Source: Rhizorhabdus sp. (GTDB lineage Bacteria > Pseudomonadota > Alphaproteobacteria > Sphingomonadales > Sphingomonadaceae). From it: 6,606 nucleotides of DNA. The notes below the pieces were generated by a model. The model did not search any database and was not told the origin of the DNA. It worked only from the letters and a program-made list of their open reading frames with translations. Positions 1-6,410 of the stretch are shown here, piece after piece; position 1 is the stretch's first letter; each line of letters begins with the position of its first letter. The stretch covers positions 1 through 6,606 of the forward strand of contig SCUQ01000005.1 in assembly GCA_004297635.1 (NCBI GenBank), written 5' to 3'. The translations under genes and the position numbers were made by a program.

Positions 1-717
1 CGCGCCTATGCCTATCTGACGACTGGCGAGCGCGGGCTGACCGAGACCGCCGAGAAACGGCTCCACATCCTGCAGAATATCGACACGCTCGGCGCCGGTT
101 TCCAGATCGCCAGCCACGATCTCGACATCCGCGGCGCCGGTAATCTGCTGGGCGACGAGCAGTCCGGCCATATCAAGGAGGTCGGCTTCGAACTCTACCA
201 GTCGATGCTGGAGGAGGCGATTCTCGAAGCCAAGGCGGGCGGGCTCACATCCGAGCTGAAGCGCGAGAACTTCTCACCGCAGATCAATGTCGATGCGCCG
301 ATCCTGATCCCCGAAACCTATGTGCCCGACCTCGATCTGCGCATGGGTCTGTACCGTCGGATGAACGAGGTGGAGACCCGCGCAGAGATAGAGAGCTTCG
401 CCGCCGAGCTGATCGACCGCTTTGGCAAACTGCCGCAGGCAACCCAGAACCTGCTGACGGTGATCGAGATCAAGCTCAACTGCCGCAAGGCCTGCGTCGC
501 CAAGATCGACACCGGCCCGCGCGGCGCGCTGGTGAGCTTCCACCAGGATCAGTTCCCCGATCTGCCGGGGCTGCTCGCCTATGTCGACCGGCTGAAGGAT
601 AGTGCCCGGCTACGCCCCGACAGCAGGATGGTCATCACCCGCAACTGGCCCGATCCGGAGATGCGGCTGAATGGCGCGTTGCAGCTGTCGCGGGGGCTGG
701 CGAAGATCATCGGCTGA
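1..717 (+). CDS. mfd: Transcription-repair coupling factor Mfd, C-terminal part (5' end outside window)
   Basis: The reading frame is open from base 1 to the TGA at 715-717 and gives the last 238 residues of a protein that is usually about 1,150 residues long. The first 65 or so residues carry the end of the RecG-like helicase motor, with the very conserved run LTETAEKR, then GAGFQIASHDLDIRGAGNLL, then GDEQSGHIKEVGFELYQ. From about residue 95 the TRCF (D7) domain begins with VDAPILIPETYVPDLDLR. In the known family, Mfd is an ATP-driven translocase that removes RNA polymerase stalled at a lesion and recruits UvrA; D7 holds the protein in an autoinhibited state by contacting the UvrA-binding domain. 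The N-terminal UvrB-like and RNA-polymerase-interaction domains lie upstream of the window. The gene converges on the c-di-GMP gene, whose stop codon is 44 bp away. Confidence 0.96.
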   Translation, partial: RAYAYLTTGERGLTETAEKRLHILQNIDTLGAGFQIASHDLDIRGAGNLLGDEQSGHIKEVGFELYQSMLEEAILEAKAGGLTSELKRENFSPQINVDAPILIPETYVPDLDLRMGLYRRMNEVETRAEIESFAAELIDRFGKLPQATQNLLTVIEIKLNCRKACVAKIDTGPRGALVSFHQDQFPDLPGLLAYVDRLKDSARLRPDSRMVITRNWPDPEMRLNGALQLSRGLAKIIG

Positions 718-761
718 TCACCAGTACCCGCCGGAAGCCGACCACGCCCCGATAACCGGCG

Positions 762-2852
762 TTATCCGACCGCCTCCGCCTGCTCGGCCAGGAGCGCTTG
801 CAGCGCGCTACTGTCGATCGGCGGTGAGCAGAGGAAGCCCTGATAATAATTGCATCCCTCGCGCGCCAGGAGCGAGAGCTGGGCCTGCGTTTCGACTCCT
901 TCGGTGATGACCGACAAGCCGAGTGAGCGAGCCATGTCGATCACTCCGCGCACAACGATACGGTCGCGGGTCGAGCCGGTAATGTCCTCGGCGAGAGTCT
1001 TGTCGATCTTGAGATAATCGAGCGGCAGCGCCTTGAGATAGGCGAGGCTGGAATAGCCGGTCCCGAAATCGTCGATCGCCACCCGCAGCCCCGCGCGGCG
1101 CAGTTGCGCGAGCAGATCGGCCGCCCCCGCCAGATCGGATATCAGCCCGCTTTCGGTGACTTCGACCGTCAGCCGGGTGCGCGGAAAGCCCGCGGCATCG
1201 ACCCGGCTCAACAGTTCCTCGACGAAACCCGGCTGAGCGATGTCGGACGCGGTGACATTCATAGCCAGCCGCAGATCGTGCATCGACGGGGGCCAGGCCG
1301 AGGCGATGGCCAGGGCGCGCTGCTGGACATAGGTCGACAGCTGCACGACGAAATCCGATCGCGCTGCCGTGGCGAACAGTGGTACCGCCCCGAGCTCGCC
1401 GAGCTGTGGGTGGCGCCAGCGCGCAAGTGCCTCCACCCCCATGATCCGCCCGGTGCCGACATCGACCTGCGGCTGGAACAGGATATCGATCTGATCATGA
1501 TCCAGCGCGCGGCGCAGGTCGATTTCCAGCTGATTGCGGCGATGAGCCTCCGCCTCGCTATCGGCATCGAGCGCGCGGACCAGGCCGGAATCGCCGTGCT
1601 TCGCGGCGGCCAGGGCTGCCGCTGCGCGCTGAAACAGCGTACCCGCATCCCGCCGTCCTTCGCCATCGATCGCAGCGATGCCGACCCGACAGGAAAGCGG
1701 GATCAGCGAATCTCCCGACACGAACGGCCAGGCGACGCTTTCGACCAGCCGGTTGGCGATCAGTTCGGCACTGTCGGCGCTGACCGGCGGGCCGAGCGCG
1801 ATGGCGAACTCCGAACCGGCCGTGCGCGCGACCATCGCATTGCCGATGCCGATCCGGTCGATCACCCGTTCGATCCGTCGAGCCACGCCCTGCAGCACGG
1901 CGTCACCGGTCGGCCGCCCGAAGGCGGCATTGACCAGCCCGAAGCGCATGATCCCGAGCATCAGCAGGGCGCAGCGCGGGTCGGGGGCGGCATCATCGGC
2001 TAACCGCGCCTCGACCCAGCGACGGATGCGGTCGGCGGTCGGCAGGCCGGTCAGCGCATCGATATCCTCGCGTTCCCGTTCAGGTTCGGCCTCGGCCCGA
2101 TTGATCTCTATCCAGGCGACGACGGCGCCGCGATCACGATCATAGGAAATATGGTGCGCCAGCCGATCGCCGTGCCCCCGGCCGCCATGCGCGAAAGCGG
2201 TCGAACGACCCGTGACCAGCAGGCGATCGATCGCCTCTCGCGCCAGACGGCGGCTCGGCCGGTCGATCAGTCGGAACAGCATCGACATCGGCACGATCTC
2301 GCGCATCGCGCCGATCCGTTCGGCAAAGGCGGGGCTGAGCGAGACGAGCCGTTCGCCCGGCTTCCATATCCACGCCTCGGATTCGGCGAGGCGGAGCGCG
2401 GCGCGCTGCGACGCGGCCCGCCCTCCGCCAGCGACCCGCTCGACATGCCGATCGGCGAAGGCGAGCACGGCGCGAAGCTCGGCTTCGCCGAATGGGGGCA
2501 CTAGATAATGGGTGGCGCCCAGATCGAACCAGCGATCGAGATCGGCCACCTGCTCGGCGATCACCAGCAGCGCCGAGCCCGCCGACTGGGTTGCGCCGGT
2601 CAGCGCGGCACAGGCGCCCTCGGCCTCCGCGGTGGCGCCGCGCGCGTCAATGACCGCGATCGTTGCCCCGGAGGAGATGAAACGCCGCTCCGCCCCCTCG
2701 ATGCGGCGCCCGGCGATGACCTGCCGGCCGGTGCGCTCGATCAGCGCGCCCAGCTCGTTACGGCTATGAAAGGACAACAGAAAAAGCGGCAGCTTCACAC
2801 CGGCGGCGCCGGTGTCGACAGCTGCTCCGCTTAAGCCTACATGCCTGTTCAT
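762..2852 (-). CDS. Composite c-di-GMP protein: pseudo-receiver, PAS-like, degenerate GGDEF, intact EAL
   Basis: A 696-residue cytoplasmic protein with no membrane segment, reading from ATG 2852-2850. Residues 20-140 resemble a response-regulator receiver: VIDARG holds a possible acceptor Asp (D69), but the acidic pair of strand 1 is missing and the usual KPF lysine is Pro in VPPF (118-121). Residues 150-250 look PAS-like. The GGDEF domain (263-425) reads AGSEF at 345-349, its metal site reads LGIMRF where LDLDRF is usual, and the RxxD inhibitory site is absent, so cyclase activity is unlikely. The EAL domain (440-690) keeps EAL 474-476, N532, E564, DDFGTGYSSL from 594, K615, EGVET 651-655 and Q671, so it should hydrolyse c-di-GMP to pGpG. 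The frame extends upstream to a TTG at 2894, but neither start has a strong Shine-Dalgarno, so ATG is preferred. Its signal input is unknown. Confidence 0.93.
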   Translation of the reverse strand: MNRHVGLSGAAVDTGAAGVKLPLFLLSFHSRNELGALIERTGRQVIAGRRIEGAERRFISSGATIAVIDARGATAEAEGACAALTGATQSAGSALLVIAEQVADLDRWFDLGATHYLVPPFGEAELRAVLAFADRHVERVAGGGRAASQRAALRLAESEAWIWKPGERLVSLSPAFAERIGAMREIVPMSMLFRLIDRPSRRLAREAIDRLLVTGRSTAFAHGGRGHGDRLAHHISYDRDRGAVVAWIEINRAEAEPEREREDIDALTGLPTADRIRRWVEARLADDAAPDPRCALLMLGIMRFGLVNAAFGRPTGDAVLQGVARRIERVIDRIGIGNAMVARTAGSEFAIALGPPVSADSAELIANRLVESVAWPFVSGDSLIPLSCRVGIAAIDGEGRRDAGTLFQRAAAALAAAKHGDSGLVRALDADSEAEAHRRNQLEIDLRRALDHDQIDILFQPQVDVGTGRIMGVEALARWRHPQLGELGAVPLFATAARSDFVVQLSTYVQQRALAIASAWPPSMHDLRLAMNVTASDIAQPGFVEELLSRVDAAGFPRTRLTVEVTESGLISDLAGAADLLAQLRRAGLRVAIDDFGTGYSSLAYLKALPLDYLKIDKTLAEDITGSTRDRIVVRGVIDMARSLGLSVITEGVETQAQLSLLAREGCNYYQGFLCSPPIDSSALQALLAEQAEAVG

Positions 2853-2892
2853 TGCCCGACTGTTACCGTATCGACCCGCAGAGGCCAATCGC
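2853..2892 (-). promoter_or_regulatory. Weak candidate promoter for the c-di-GMP gene
   Basis: On the minus strand a TTGCGA hexamer (about 2894-2889) stands 16-17 bp before a GATACGG stretch close to the ATG at 2852. The match to a sigma-70 consensus is poor at -10. If it is real, the TTG that could serve as an upstream start codon is part of the -35 box, which would favour the ATG start with a very short leader. The 121-bp gap to the divergent moaA must contain promoters for both directions; I could not identify a convincing one for moaA. Confidence 0.2.
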
Positions 2893-2973
2893 AAAGCAGC
2901 ACGCCGGCCGGACTATGGCGCAATGATCCACAGCTTCCTATCTTTGGCTCATGCGCACTGCTAGGATGGGATC

Positions 2974-3999
2974 ATGGCACTGACGGGCGAGCCGGTACGG
3001 AACGAGGGGAAGCCGCTGGCAGATGCGTTCGGCCGGCGCATCAGCTATCTGCGCCTGTCGGTGACCGACCGCTGCGATTTTCGCTGCCGCTATTGCATGG
3101 CGGAGAAGATGCAGTTCCTGCCCAAGCGCGAGATATTGACGATCGAGGAGCTGGCCGCGCTGGCCGACGCCTTCATCGCCCGCGGCATCAGCAAGATCCG
3201 GCTGACCGGCGGCGAGCCATTGGTCCGGCGCGGAATCGACGAGCTCGTGCGGACCATCGGCCGGCGGATCGGCGACGGGCTGGACGAACTGACCATCACC
3301 ACCAATGCCAGCCAGCTGCGTCGCCATGCCGCGATGCTAGCCGAAGCGGGCGTCCGGCGGGTCAACGTCAGCGTCGACAGCCTCGATGCGGACCGTTTCG
3401 CCTTCATCACCCGTGGCGGCGAATTGGCGGACGTGTTGGATGGCATCGCAGCGGCGCGCGAGGCCGGCCTAGCGGTGAAGATCAACATGGTCGCGCTCAA
3501 GGGACTGAACGAGGACGAGATCGAGCCGATGCTGCGCTGGTGCGCCGCCGAGGGCCATGGCCTGACGCTGATCGAGACGATGCCGCTGGGCGAGATAGAG
3601 GACGACCGCACCGATCGCTACCTGCCGCTGGATGGCGTCCGACGCCAGCTGGAAAGCCGGTTCACCCTGACACCGCTCGACTATCGCACCGGTGGGCCGG
3701 CCCGCTATGCGCGTGTCGAAGAGCTGGATGCGCGGATTGGTTTCATCACGCCGCTTACCAATAATTTCTGCGATGGATGCAACCGGGTCCGGGTGACGGC
3801 GACCGGACAGATTTACATGTGCCTGGGCCATGAGGACCGGCTCGACCTGCGCAGCGCGTTGCGCGAGGGCGATGCCGGGGCGCTCGACCTGCTGCTCGAC
3901 CGGGCGATGCGGCTGAAGCCCGAACGTCACGCCTTTCAGATCGAACGCCCCGGCGCGGCCCCGGCCGTCTCCCGGCATATGAGCGTCACCGGCGGATGA
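2974..3999 (+). CDS. moaA: GTP 3',8-cyclase MoaA (molybdenum cofactor biosynthesis)
   Basis: A complete 341-residue radical SAM enzyme of normal family length. The N-terminal [4Fe-4S] cluster that binds SAM is held by C34, C38 and C41 in DRCDFRCRYCMAEKMQF. TGGEP follows at 78-82. The second, C-terminal cluster that positions GTP is held by C266, C269 and C283 in NNFCDGCNRVRV and the IYMCLG that follows, with the RVRVT arginines present. The protein ends in the double glycine characteristic of MoaA, which the family needs for activity. It converts GTP to 3',8-cyclo-7,8-dihydro-GTP, which MoaC turns into cyclic pyranopterin monophosphate, in the cytoplasm. ATG 2974 has a good Shine-Dalgarno, AGGA at 2963-2966 with a 7-nt spacer. 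The stop overlaps the start of nadK. No other moa or moe gene is in the window. Confidence 0.97.
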   Translation: MALTGEPVRNEGKPLADAFGRRISYLRLSVTDRCDFRCRYCMAEKMQFLPKREILTIEELAALADAFIARGISKIRLTGGEPLVRRGIDELVRTIGRRIGDGLDELTITTNASQLRRHAAMLAEAGVRRVNVSVDSLDADRFAFITRGGELADVLDGIAAAREAGLAVKINMVALKGLNEDEIEPMLRWCAAEGHGLTLIETMPLGEIEDDRTDRYLPLDGVRRQLESRFTLTPLDYRTGGPARYARVEELDARIGFITPLTNNFCDGCNRVRVTATGQIYMCLGHEDRLDLRSALREGDAGALDLLLDRAMRLKPERHAFQIERPGAAPAVSRHMSVTGG

Positions 4000-4769
4000 C
4001 CGAACAGAAGATGGCGCTCGTCGCCTCCCCGACCGAAGCCGCGCAGGAAGCGGCGGCTGAGCTGCGCCGGACCTATGAATGGCATCCGCTGGAAAAGGCC
4101 GATCTGGTCGTGGCACTGGGCGGCGACGGCTTCATGCTGCGCACTCTCCACGCGATGCTCGACCGGCACCGCATTCTGCCGGTGTTCGGGATGAATCTTG
4201 GCACGGTCGGCTTCCTGATGAACAACTGGCAGCCCGACCTGCTGGAACTGCGCCTGCAGCATGCCAAGGCGATCATCGTGCTTCCGCTGCGCGTGGACGC
4301 GGAGACCGTGGAGGGTCAGCGCTTCACCATGCCGGCGATCAACGAGATCTCGCTGCTGCGCGAAACCCGCGAGACCGCCAAGATCGAGGTGTCCGTCGAA
4401 GGCCGCGTGGTTTTGCCGGAACTGGTCTGCGACGGCGTGCTCGTGTCGACCCCGGCGGGATCGACCGCCTATAATCTGTCGGCGCAGGGACCGATCCTGC
4501 CACTCGATTCGTCGCTGCTGGCATTGACCCCGATCAGCCCCTTCCGGCCGCGCCGCTGGCGCGGGGCGATCCTGTCGAACAAGAATGCGATCTCGCTGCG
4601 GGTGCTCGACGCGGTCAAACGTCCGGTATCGGCGGTCGCCGATCAGCGCGAGGTCCGCGACGTGGCTTCGATCCGGGTCGGCATCGACCGAACGAGCCCC
4701 CTGACATTGTTGTTCGACCCCGAGCATGCGCTGGACGACCGCATCACCATGGAGCAGTTCGCAGTCTGA
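3996..4769 (+). CDS. nadK: NAD kinase (ATP-dependent NAD+ phosphorylation)
   Basis: A complete 257-residue protein, slightly shorter than the roughly 290 residues of E. coli NadK but typical of alphaproteobacterial forms. Diagnostic motifs are all visible: LGGDGFMLRT with GGDG at 42-45, FGMNLGTVGFLM at 64-75, NE at 116-117, CDG at 145-147, and the glycine-rich TPAGSTAYNLSAQGPILP at 152-169. It makes NADP+ from NAD+ in the cytoplasm and is normally essential. The ATG at 3996 overlaps the moaA stop as ATGA, so translation is probably coupled to moaA. No separate Shine-Dalgarno is evident, apart from weak purine-rich sequence (GGCGGATG) inside the moaA end. The co-operon with moaA is not an obvious pathway pair; a simple housekeeping cluster is the safest reading. 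Confidence 0.96.
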   Translation: MTEQKMALVASPTEAAQEAAAELRRTYEWHPLEKADLVVALGGDGFMLRTLHAMLDRHRILPVFGMNLGTVGFLMNNWQPDLLELRLQHAKAIIVLPLRVDAETVEGQRFTMPAINEISLLRETRETAKIEVSVEGRVVLPELVCDGVLVSTPAGSTAYNLSAQGPILPLDSSLLALTPISPFRPRRWRGAILSNKNAISLRVLDAVKRPVSAVADQREVRDVASIRVGIDRTSPLTLLFDPEHALDDRITMEQFAV

Positions 4770-4790
4770 AAAATAACCGCTTCTGGAGGG

Positions 4791-4820
4791 TTGCAAGGTT
4801 GGAGAACCCGCTGCTATAGG
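4791..4820 (+). promoter_or_regulatory. Probable sigma-70-type promoter of the tRNA-Asn gene
   Basis: TTGCAA (4791-4796) and CTATAG (4814-4819) are separated by 17 bp, a pattern often seen before alphaproteobacterial tRNA and rRNA genes. Transcription would start about 20 bp before the mature tRNA. The short leader contains a small stem, TCGCC/GGCGA (4827-4831 with 4835-4839), which would be removed with the 5' leader. The site sits about 20 bp after the nadK stop, so the tRNA need not depend on the moaA-nadK transcript. Confidence 0.55.
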
Positions 4821-4847
4821 CGCGCCTCGCCTTAGGCGAAGAAGTGG

Positions 4848-4922
4848 TCCCCGGTAGCTCAGCGGTAGAGCGTTCGACTGTTAATCGAATGGTCGCCTGT
4901 TCGAATCAGGCCCGGGGAGCCA
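4848..4922 (+). tRNA. tRNA-Asn(GUU), CCA encoded
   Basis: A complete 75-nt cloverleaf can be folded by eye. The acceptor arm TCCCCGG (4848-4854) pairs with CCGGGGA. The D arm is GCTC/GAGC. The anticodon arm TTCGA/TCGAA encloses the loop CTGTTAA with anticodon GTT at 4880-4882. The variable loop is 5 nt, and the T arm GCCTG/CAGGC encloses TTCGAAT. The discriminator is G and CCA is encoded at 4920-4922. All stems are fully paired, so the gene looks functional. Confidence 0.97.
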
Positions 4923-4978
4923 TCTCATCCCGTTGATCTGGAAACGCATTTTCAGCAGCGGGAGAGGTGCGCCTTTTT
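4923..4978 (+). terminator. Hairpin and T-run directly downstream of tRNA-Asn
   Basis: Starting at the base after CCA there is a long imperfect hairpin. CTGGAAA (4938-4944) pairs with TTTTCAG (4949-4955) around the loop CGCA. CCCGTTG (4929-4935) pairs with CAGCGGG (4956-4962) with one G-T wobble, and TCTC..T pairs with AGAGG outside a bulged A. TTTTT lies at 4974-4978, about 7 nt past the stem. The layout fits an intrinsic terminator or 3' processing structure for the tRNA transcript. The gap between stem and T-run is longer than ideal. Confidence 0.5.
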
Positions 4979-5030
4979 GCCATTCCGACAGTCTTGCTTC
5001 TGTAGGCCCCGCGTTCCGCGCCATCAGGCG

Positions 5031-5445
5031 GAGCAGCCATCGGCCAAAGAGCAGGACATGTTCCCGGTCGCGCCCATTAAGGGCCATGGCGGCCGCCGGG
5101 CGAAGCAGCCTGTAGCCCGACTAATGCGCAGGAGAAACGACGGCAACGCTTTCCGGCCGACCGACCGGGGCGGGCGCAATACCGAATTCACCCTGGCCGT
5201 CGTGAACGCGGCAATGGGTCACGGGGCGAAGCTGGGCCCTCGCCGGGGACGTTGACGGCGAAGATGGATGATGCGGCGGGCCGCAGGTGCGATCGGCACA
5301 CCAGATAGCATTGCGCGCGGCAGGGCACCGGGCCTCGACAGCGCCGCGGCACAGCGACATCGTGACAGCGCGTCATTCTTCGACGCGATCGGCGACCTCA
5401 TCACAACCGGCCCAACACGTACCAACGTGAAGATTCTCGTGCTGC
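5031..5445 (+). pseudogene. Decayed 3' fragment of glycerate 2-kinase (GckA/TtuD, MOFRL type)
   Basis: No intact frame exists, but successive pieces of the C-terminal third of a glycerate 2-kinase are found in order in two alternating plus-strand frames. GETTATLSG is read from 5131, matching the family's SGGETTVT region. RGGRNTEF is at 5166-5189 in the next frame. WALAGDVDGEDG is read from about 5233 in the first frame again, ending at a TGA. Then AGAIGTPDSIARGRAPGLD and FFDAIGDLITTGPTRTNV follow in one frame to about 5430. The family normally continues as TNVNDFRAILV; here TNV runs directly into KILVL, as if a 12-nt in-frame deletion had occurred. The N-terminal two thirds (roughly 280 residues) are absent. 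The intact enzyme phosphorylates D-glycerate in glyoxylate/tartrate metabolism. Multiple frameshifts make a sequencing error unlikely as the full explanation. The 5' limit is approximate. Confidence 0.78.
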
Positions 5446-5456
5446 GCCAGGAGAAT

Positions 5457-5555
5457 ATGCCGCGATACGATGGCACCGAGCCTGTGGGGCTCCGTTCGGT
5501 AGGACGAGGAAAGCACAGGTGGTTTAAGAGATCGAATGAACAGGGCGGCACCTAA
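5457..5555 (+). CDS. Doubtful small ORF, 32 residues, start of MPRYDGTEPVG type
   Basis: This ORF starts at an ATG just past the glycerate kinase remnant and in the same frame as its last segment, so it may simply be read-through of decayed sequence. In its favour, AGGAG lies at 5449-5453, although the 3-nt spacing to ATG is short. The peptide begins MPRYDGTEPVGLRSVGRG, which recalls the MPxxDGTGPxGxGPMTGRG start of small DUF5320-type proteins. The stop codon sits in the loop of a GC-rich hairpin. The rest is basic (GKHRWFKRSNEQGGT) and not recognised. I have no family match I would defend; coincidence is quite possible. Confidence 0.2.
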   Translation: MPRYDGTEPVGLRSVGRGKHRWFKRSNEQGGT

Positions 5556-5564
5556 GCGCCGCCC
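5543..5564. terminator. GC-rich inverted repeat, possible terminator
   Basis: GGGCGGC (5543-5549) and GCCGCCC (5558-5564) form a perfect 7-bp stem around an 8-nt loop. Neither side has a proper T-run; the minus-strand 3' side (TGTTCATT) is somewhat T-rich, so the element could end the mucR-like transcript about 100 bp beyond its stop. It could also end plus-strand transcription across the remnant region. Confidence 0.35.
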
Positions 5565-5664
5565 ATGGTTCGCGGCTCCGGCGTTCAGCCATGGCCGCAT
5601 ACGCATTGCTCCCCCATCCATGGAGAGGCCCAGGCCTTGTATCAGCCTTGCGGCCGGCGATTAT

Positions 5665-6282
5665 CTATTCCGCGGACGCATCGCCCTGCTTGGCGGAAAG
5701 CTTCGCGCTGGTCTTGGCTTCGGCCTGCGCCGAGCCCAGTTTCAGTTTCAGTTTCGGCTTCGACTGGGCCGTGATCTTCCGTCGCGCCTTTTCCGATCCG
5801 GCCTTGTCACCGGCCAATGGCGGCGCGCTCGCCATGGTCTCCGGTACCGGGATCGCCTGAGCGTGGCGCTTCCGACCGAGGCCGAGCCTCTGAGCGACGT
5901 CCCGACGATGCGCCGAATAGGTGGCGGCTACCATGGGATAATCCGATTTCAATCCATAACGCTCGCGATATTCCGCAGGCGTGAGACCCTGGCTCGAAAG
6001 ATGCCGTTTAAGGGACTTGAACTTTCTGCCGTCGATCAGGCTGATCAAATAGTCTGGCTTGACCGATGAGCGTACGGGCACTGCGGGCTTATGCTCGGGC
6101 TCGGCCGGCACAGCGGTGCCCGCCCCCGTCGACAACTCGCCGATGGCGCTGTGAATCCTGCGCAGAAACGCGGGAACGTCTTCGGCCGAAACATCGACAT
6201 TGGGGTTCTTAAGCCAGGCGGTGGTCACCTGGGTGGCGAGCTCGATTGCGTTGATGCCTGCCGCACCCTGATCGTCGTCCAT
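5665..6282 (-). CDS. MucR/Ros-family transcriptional regulator lacking zinc ligands
   Basis: A 205-residue protein read from ATG 6282-6280, chosen because AGGAG lies 6 nt upstream and the sequence MDDDQGAAGINAIELATQV is a typical MucR start; the longer frame to 6375 adds unrelated residues. Residues 1-55 form the helical N-terminal oligomerisation region. The DNA-binding core spans about 75-140: SVKPDYLISLIDGRKFKSLKRHL, then TPAEYRERYGL and DYPMVAATYSAHRRDVAQRLGLGRK. In classic Ros/MucR proteins this core holds a Cys2His2-type zinc finger. Here the CxxC positions read SLID, and the second His region reads SSQG, so only the KRHL histidine remains. The family includes zinc-free members (known from Mesorhizobium) that still bind AT-rich DNA in an H-NS-like way. 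A basic tail of about 60 residues (KARRKITAQSKPKLKLKLGS and on) follows. Its targets cannot be read from the window. Confidence 0.93.
   Translation of the reverse strand: MDDDQGAAGINAIELATQVTTAWLKNPNVDVSAEDVPAFLRRIHSAIGELSTGAGTAVPAEPEHKPAVPVRSSVKPDYLISLIDGRKFKSLKRHLSSQGLTPAEYRERYGLKSDYPMVAATYSAHRRDVAQRLGLGRKRHAQAIPVPETMASAPPLAGDKAGSEKARRKITAQSKPKLKLKLGSAQAEAKTSAKLSAKQGDASAE
5738..5761 (-). repeat. Hexanucleotide tandem repeat inside the mucR-like gene
   Basis: AGTTTC is repeated three times at 5738-5755, followed by the diverged copy GGCTTC (5756-5761). On the coding strand it reads AAG-CCG then AAA-CTG three times, giving KPKLKLKL in the basic tail. A gain or loss of units would keep the frame and change the number of Lys-Leu pairs. 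Confidence 0.8.
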
Positions 6283-6288
6283 ACTAAG

Positions 6289-6293
6289 CTCCT
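6289..6293 (-). promoter_or_regulatory. Ribosome binding site that fixes the mucR-like start
   Basis: On the minus strand CAGGAGCTTAGT precedes the ATG at 6282, giving AGGAG with a 6-nt spacer. This is one of the best Shine-Dalgarno matches in the window. The upstream in-frame ATG at 6375 has no such site. Confidence 0.75.
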
Positions 6294-6311
6294 GAAACGA
6301 GAAGCGGCAGG

Positions 6312-6339
6312 CCCTAGATATCGGCATCGCTCCCGTCAA
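6312..6339 (-). promoter_or_regulatory. Candidate promoter of the mucR-like gene
   Basis: On the minus strand TTGACG (6339-6334) is followed after 16 bp by CTAGGG (6317-6312), which lies within GATATCTAGGG. The -35 match is good and the -10 match is poor but tolerable for a GC-rich alphaproteobacterium. It would give a leader of about 25 nt. MucR proteins commonly repress their own genes; whether this AT-richer patch is an operator cannot be shown here. Confidence 0.35.
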
Positions 6340-6410
6340 ACGATGTAGGCTGAAAAGCTCGCGAGCACTGTCCAAGCGACGCTAGTTCGGGGCGACGCGA
6401 CTGCAGCCCG

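Noticed and set aside
751..766. Short inverted repeat GATAAC/GTTATC between the convergent mfd and c-di-GMP genes
   Set aside because: A 6-bp stem overlapping a stop codon with no T-run is too weak to call a terminator, although a bidirectional one would be expected here.
1104..2003. Plus-strand 299-residue open frame
   Set aside because: It lies antisense to the EAL/GGDEF gene, has no recognisable domain, and its composition (Arg, Gln, Asp, Gly) is typical of a GC-rich shadow frame.
2853..2973. Possible molybdenum-cofactor riboswitch upstream of moaA
   Set aside because: Only 121 bp are available and I could not see the multi-stem structure typical of that RNA; the gap looks like a plain divergent promoter region.
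2841..3764. Plus-strand 307-residue open frame overlapping moaA
   Set aside because: It is a different frame of the moaA coding region, with Arg/Ala-rich low-complexity sequence and no domain; moaA is certain.
4881..5087. Minus-strand 68-residue ORF ending LPGPDSNRRPFD
   Set aside because: Its end is the reverse complement of the tRNA-Asn gene translated; GPDSNRRP-type endings are a well-known artefact of ORF calls over tRNA genes.
4848..5660. Genomic island integrated at tRNA-Asn
   Set aside because: There is no integrase and no second copy of the tRNA 3' end within the window; the downstream sequence is a decayed metabolic gene.
5536..6069. Plus-strand 177-residue open frame
   Set aside because: It is antisense to the mucR-like gene, which has full family similarity and a good ribosome binding site.
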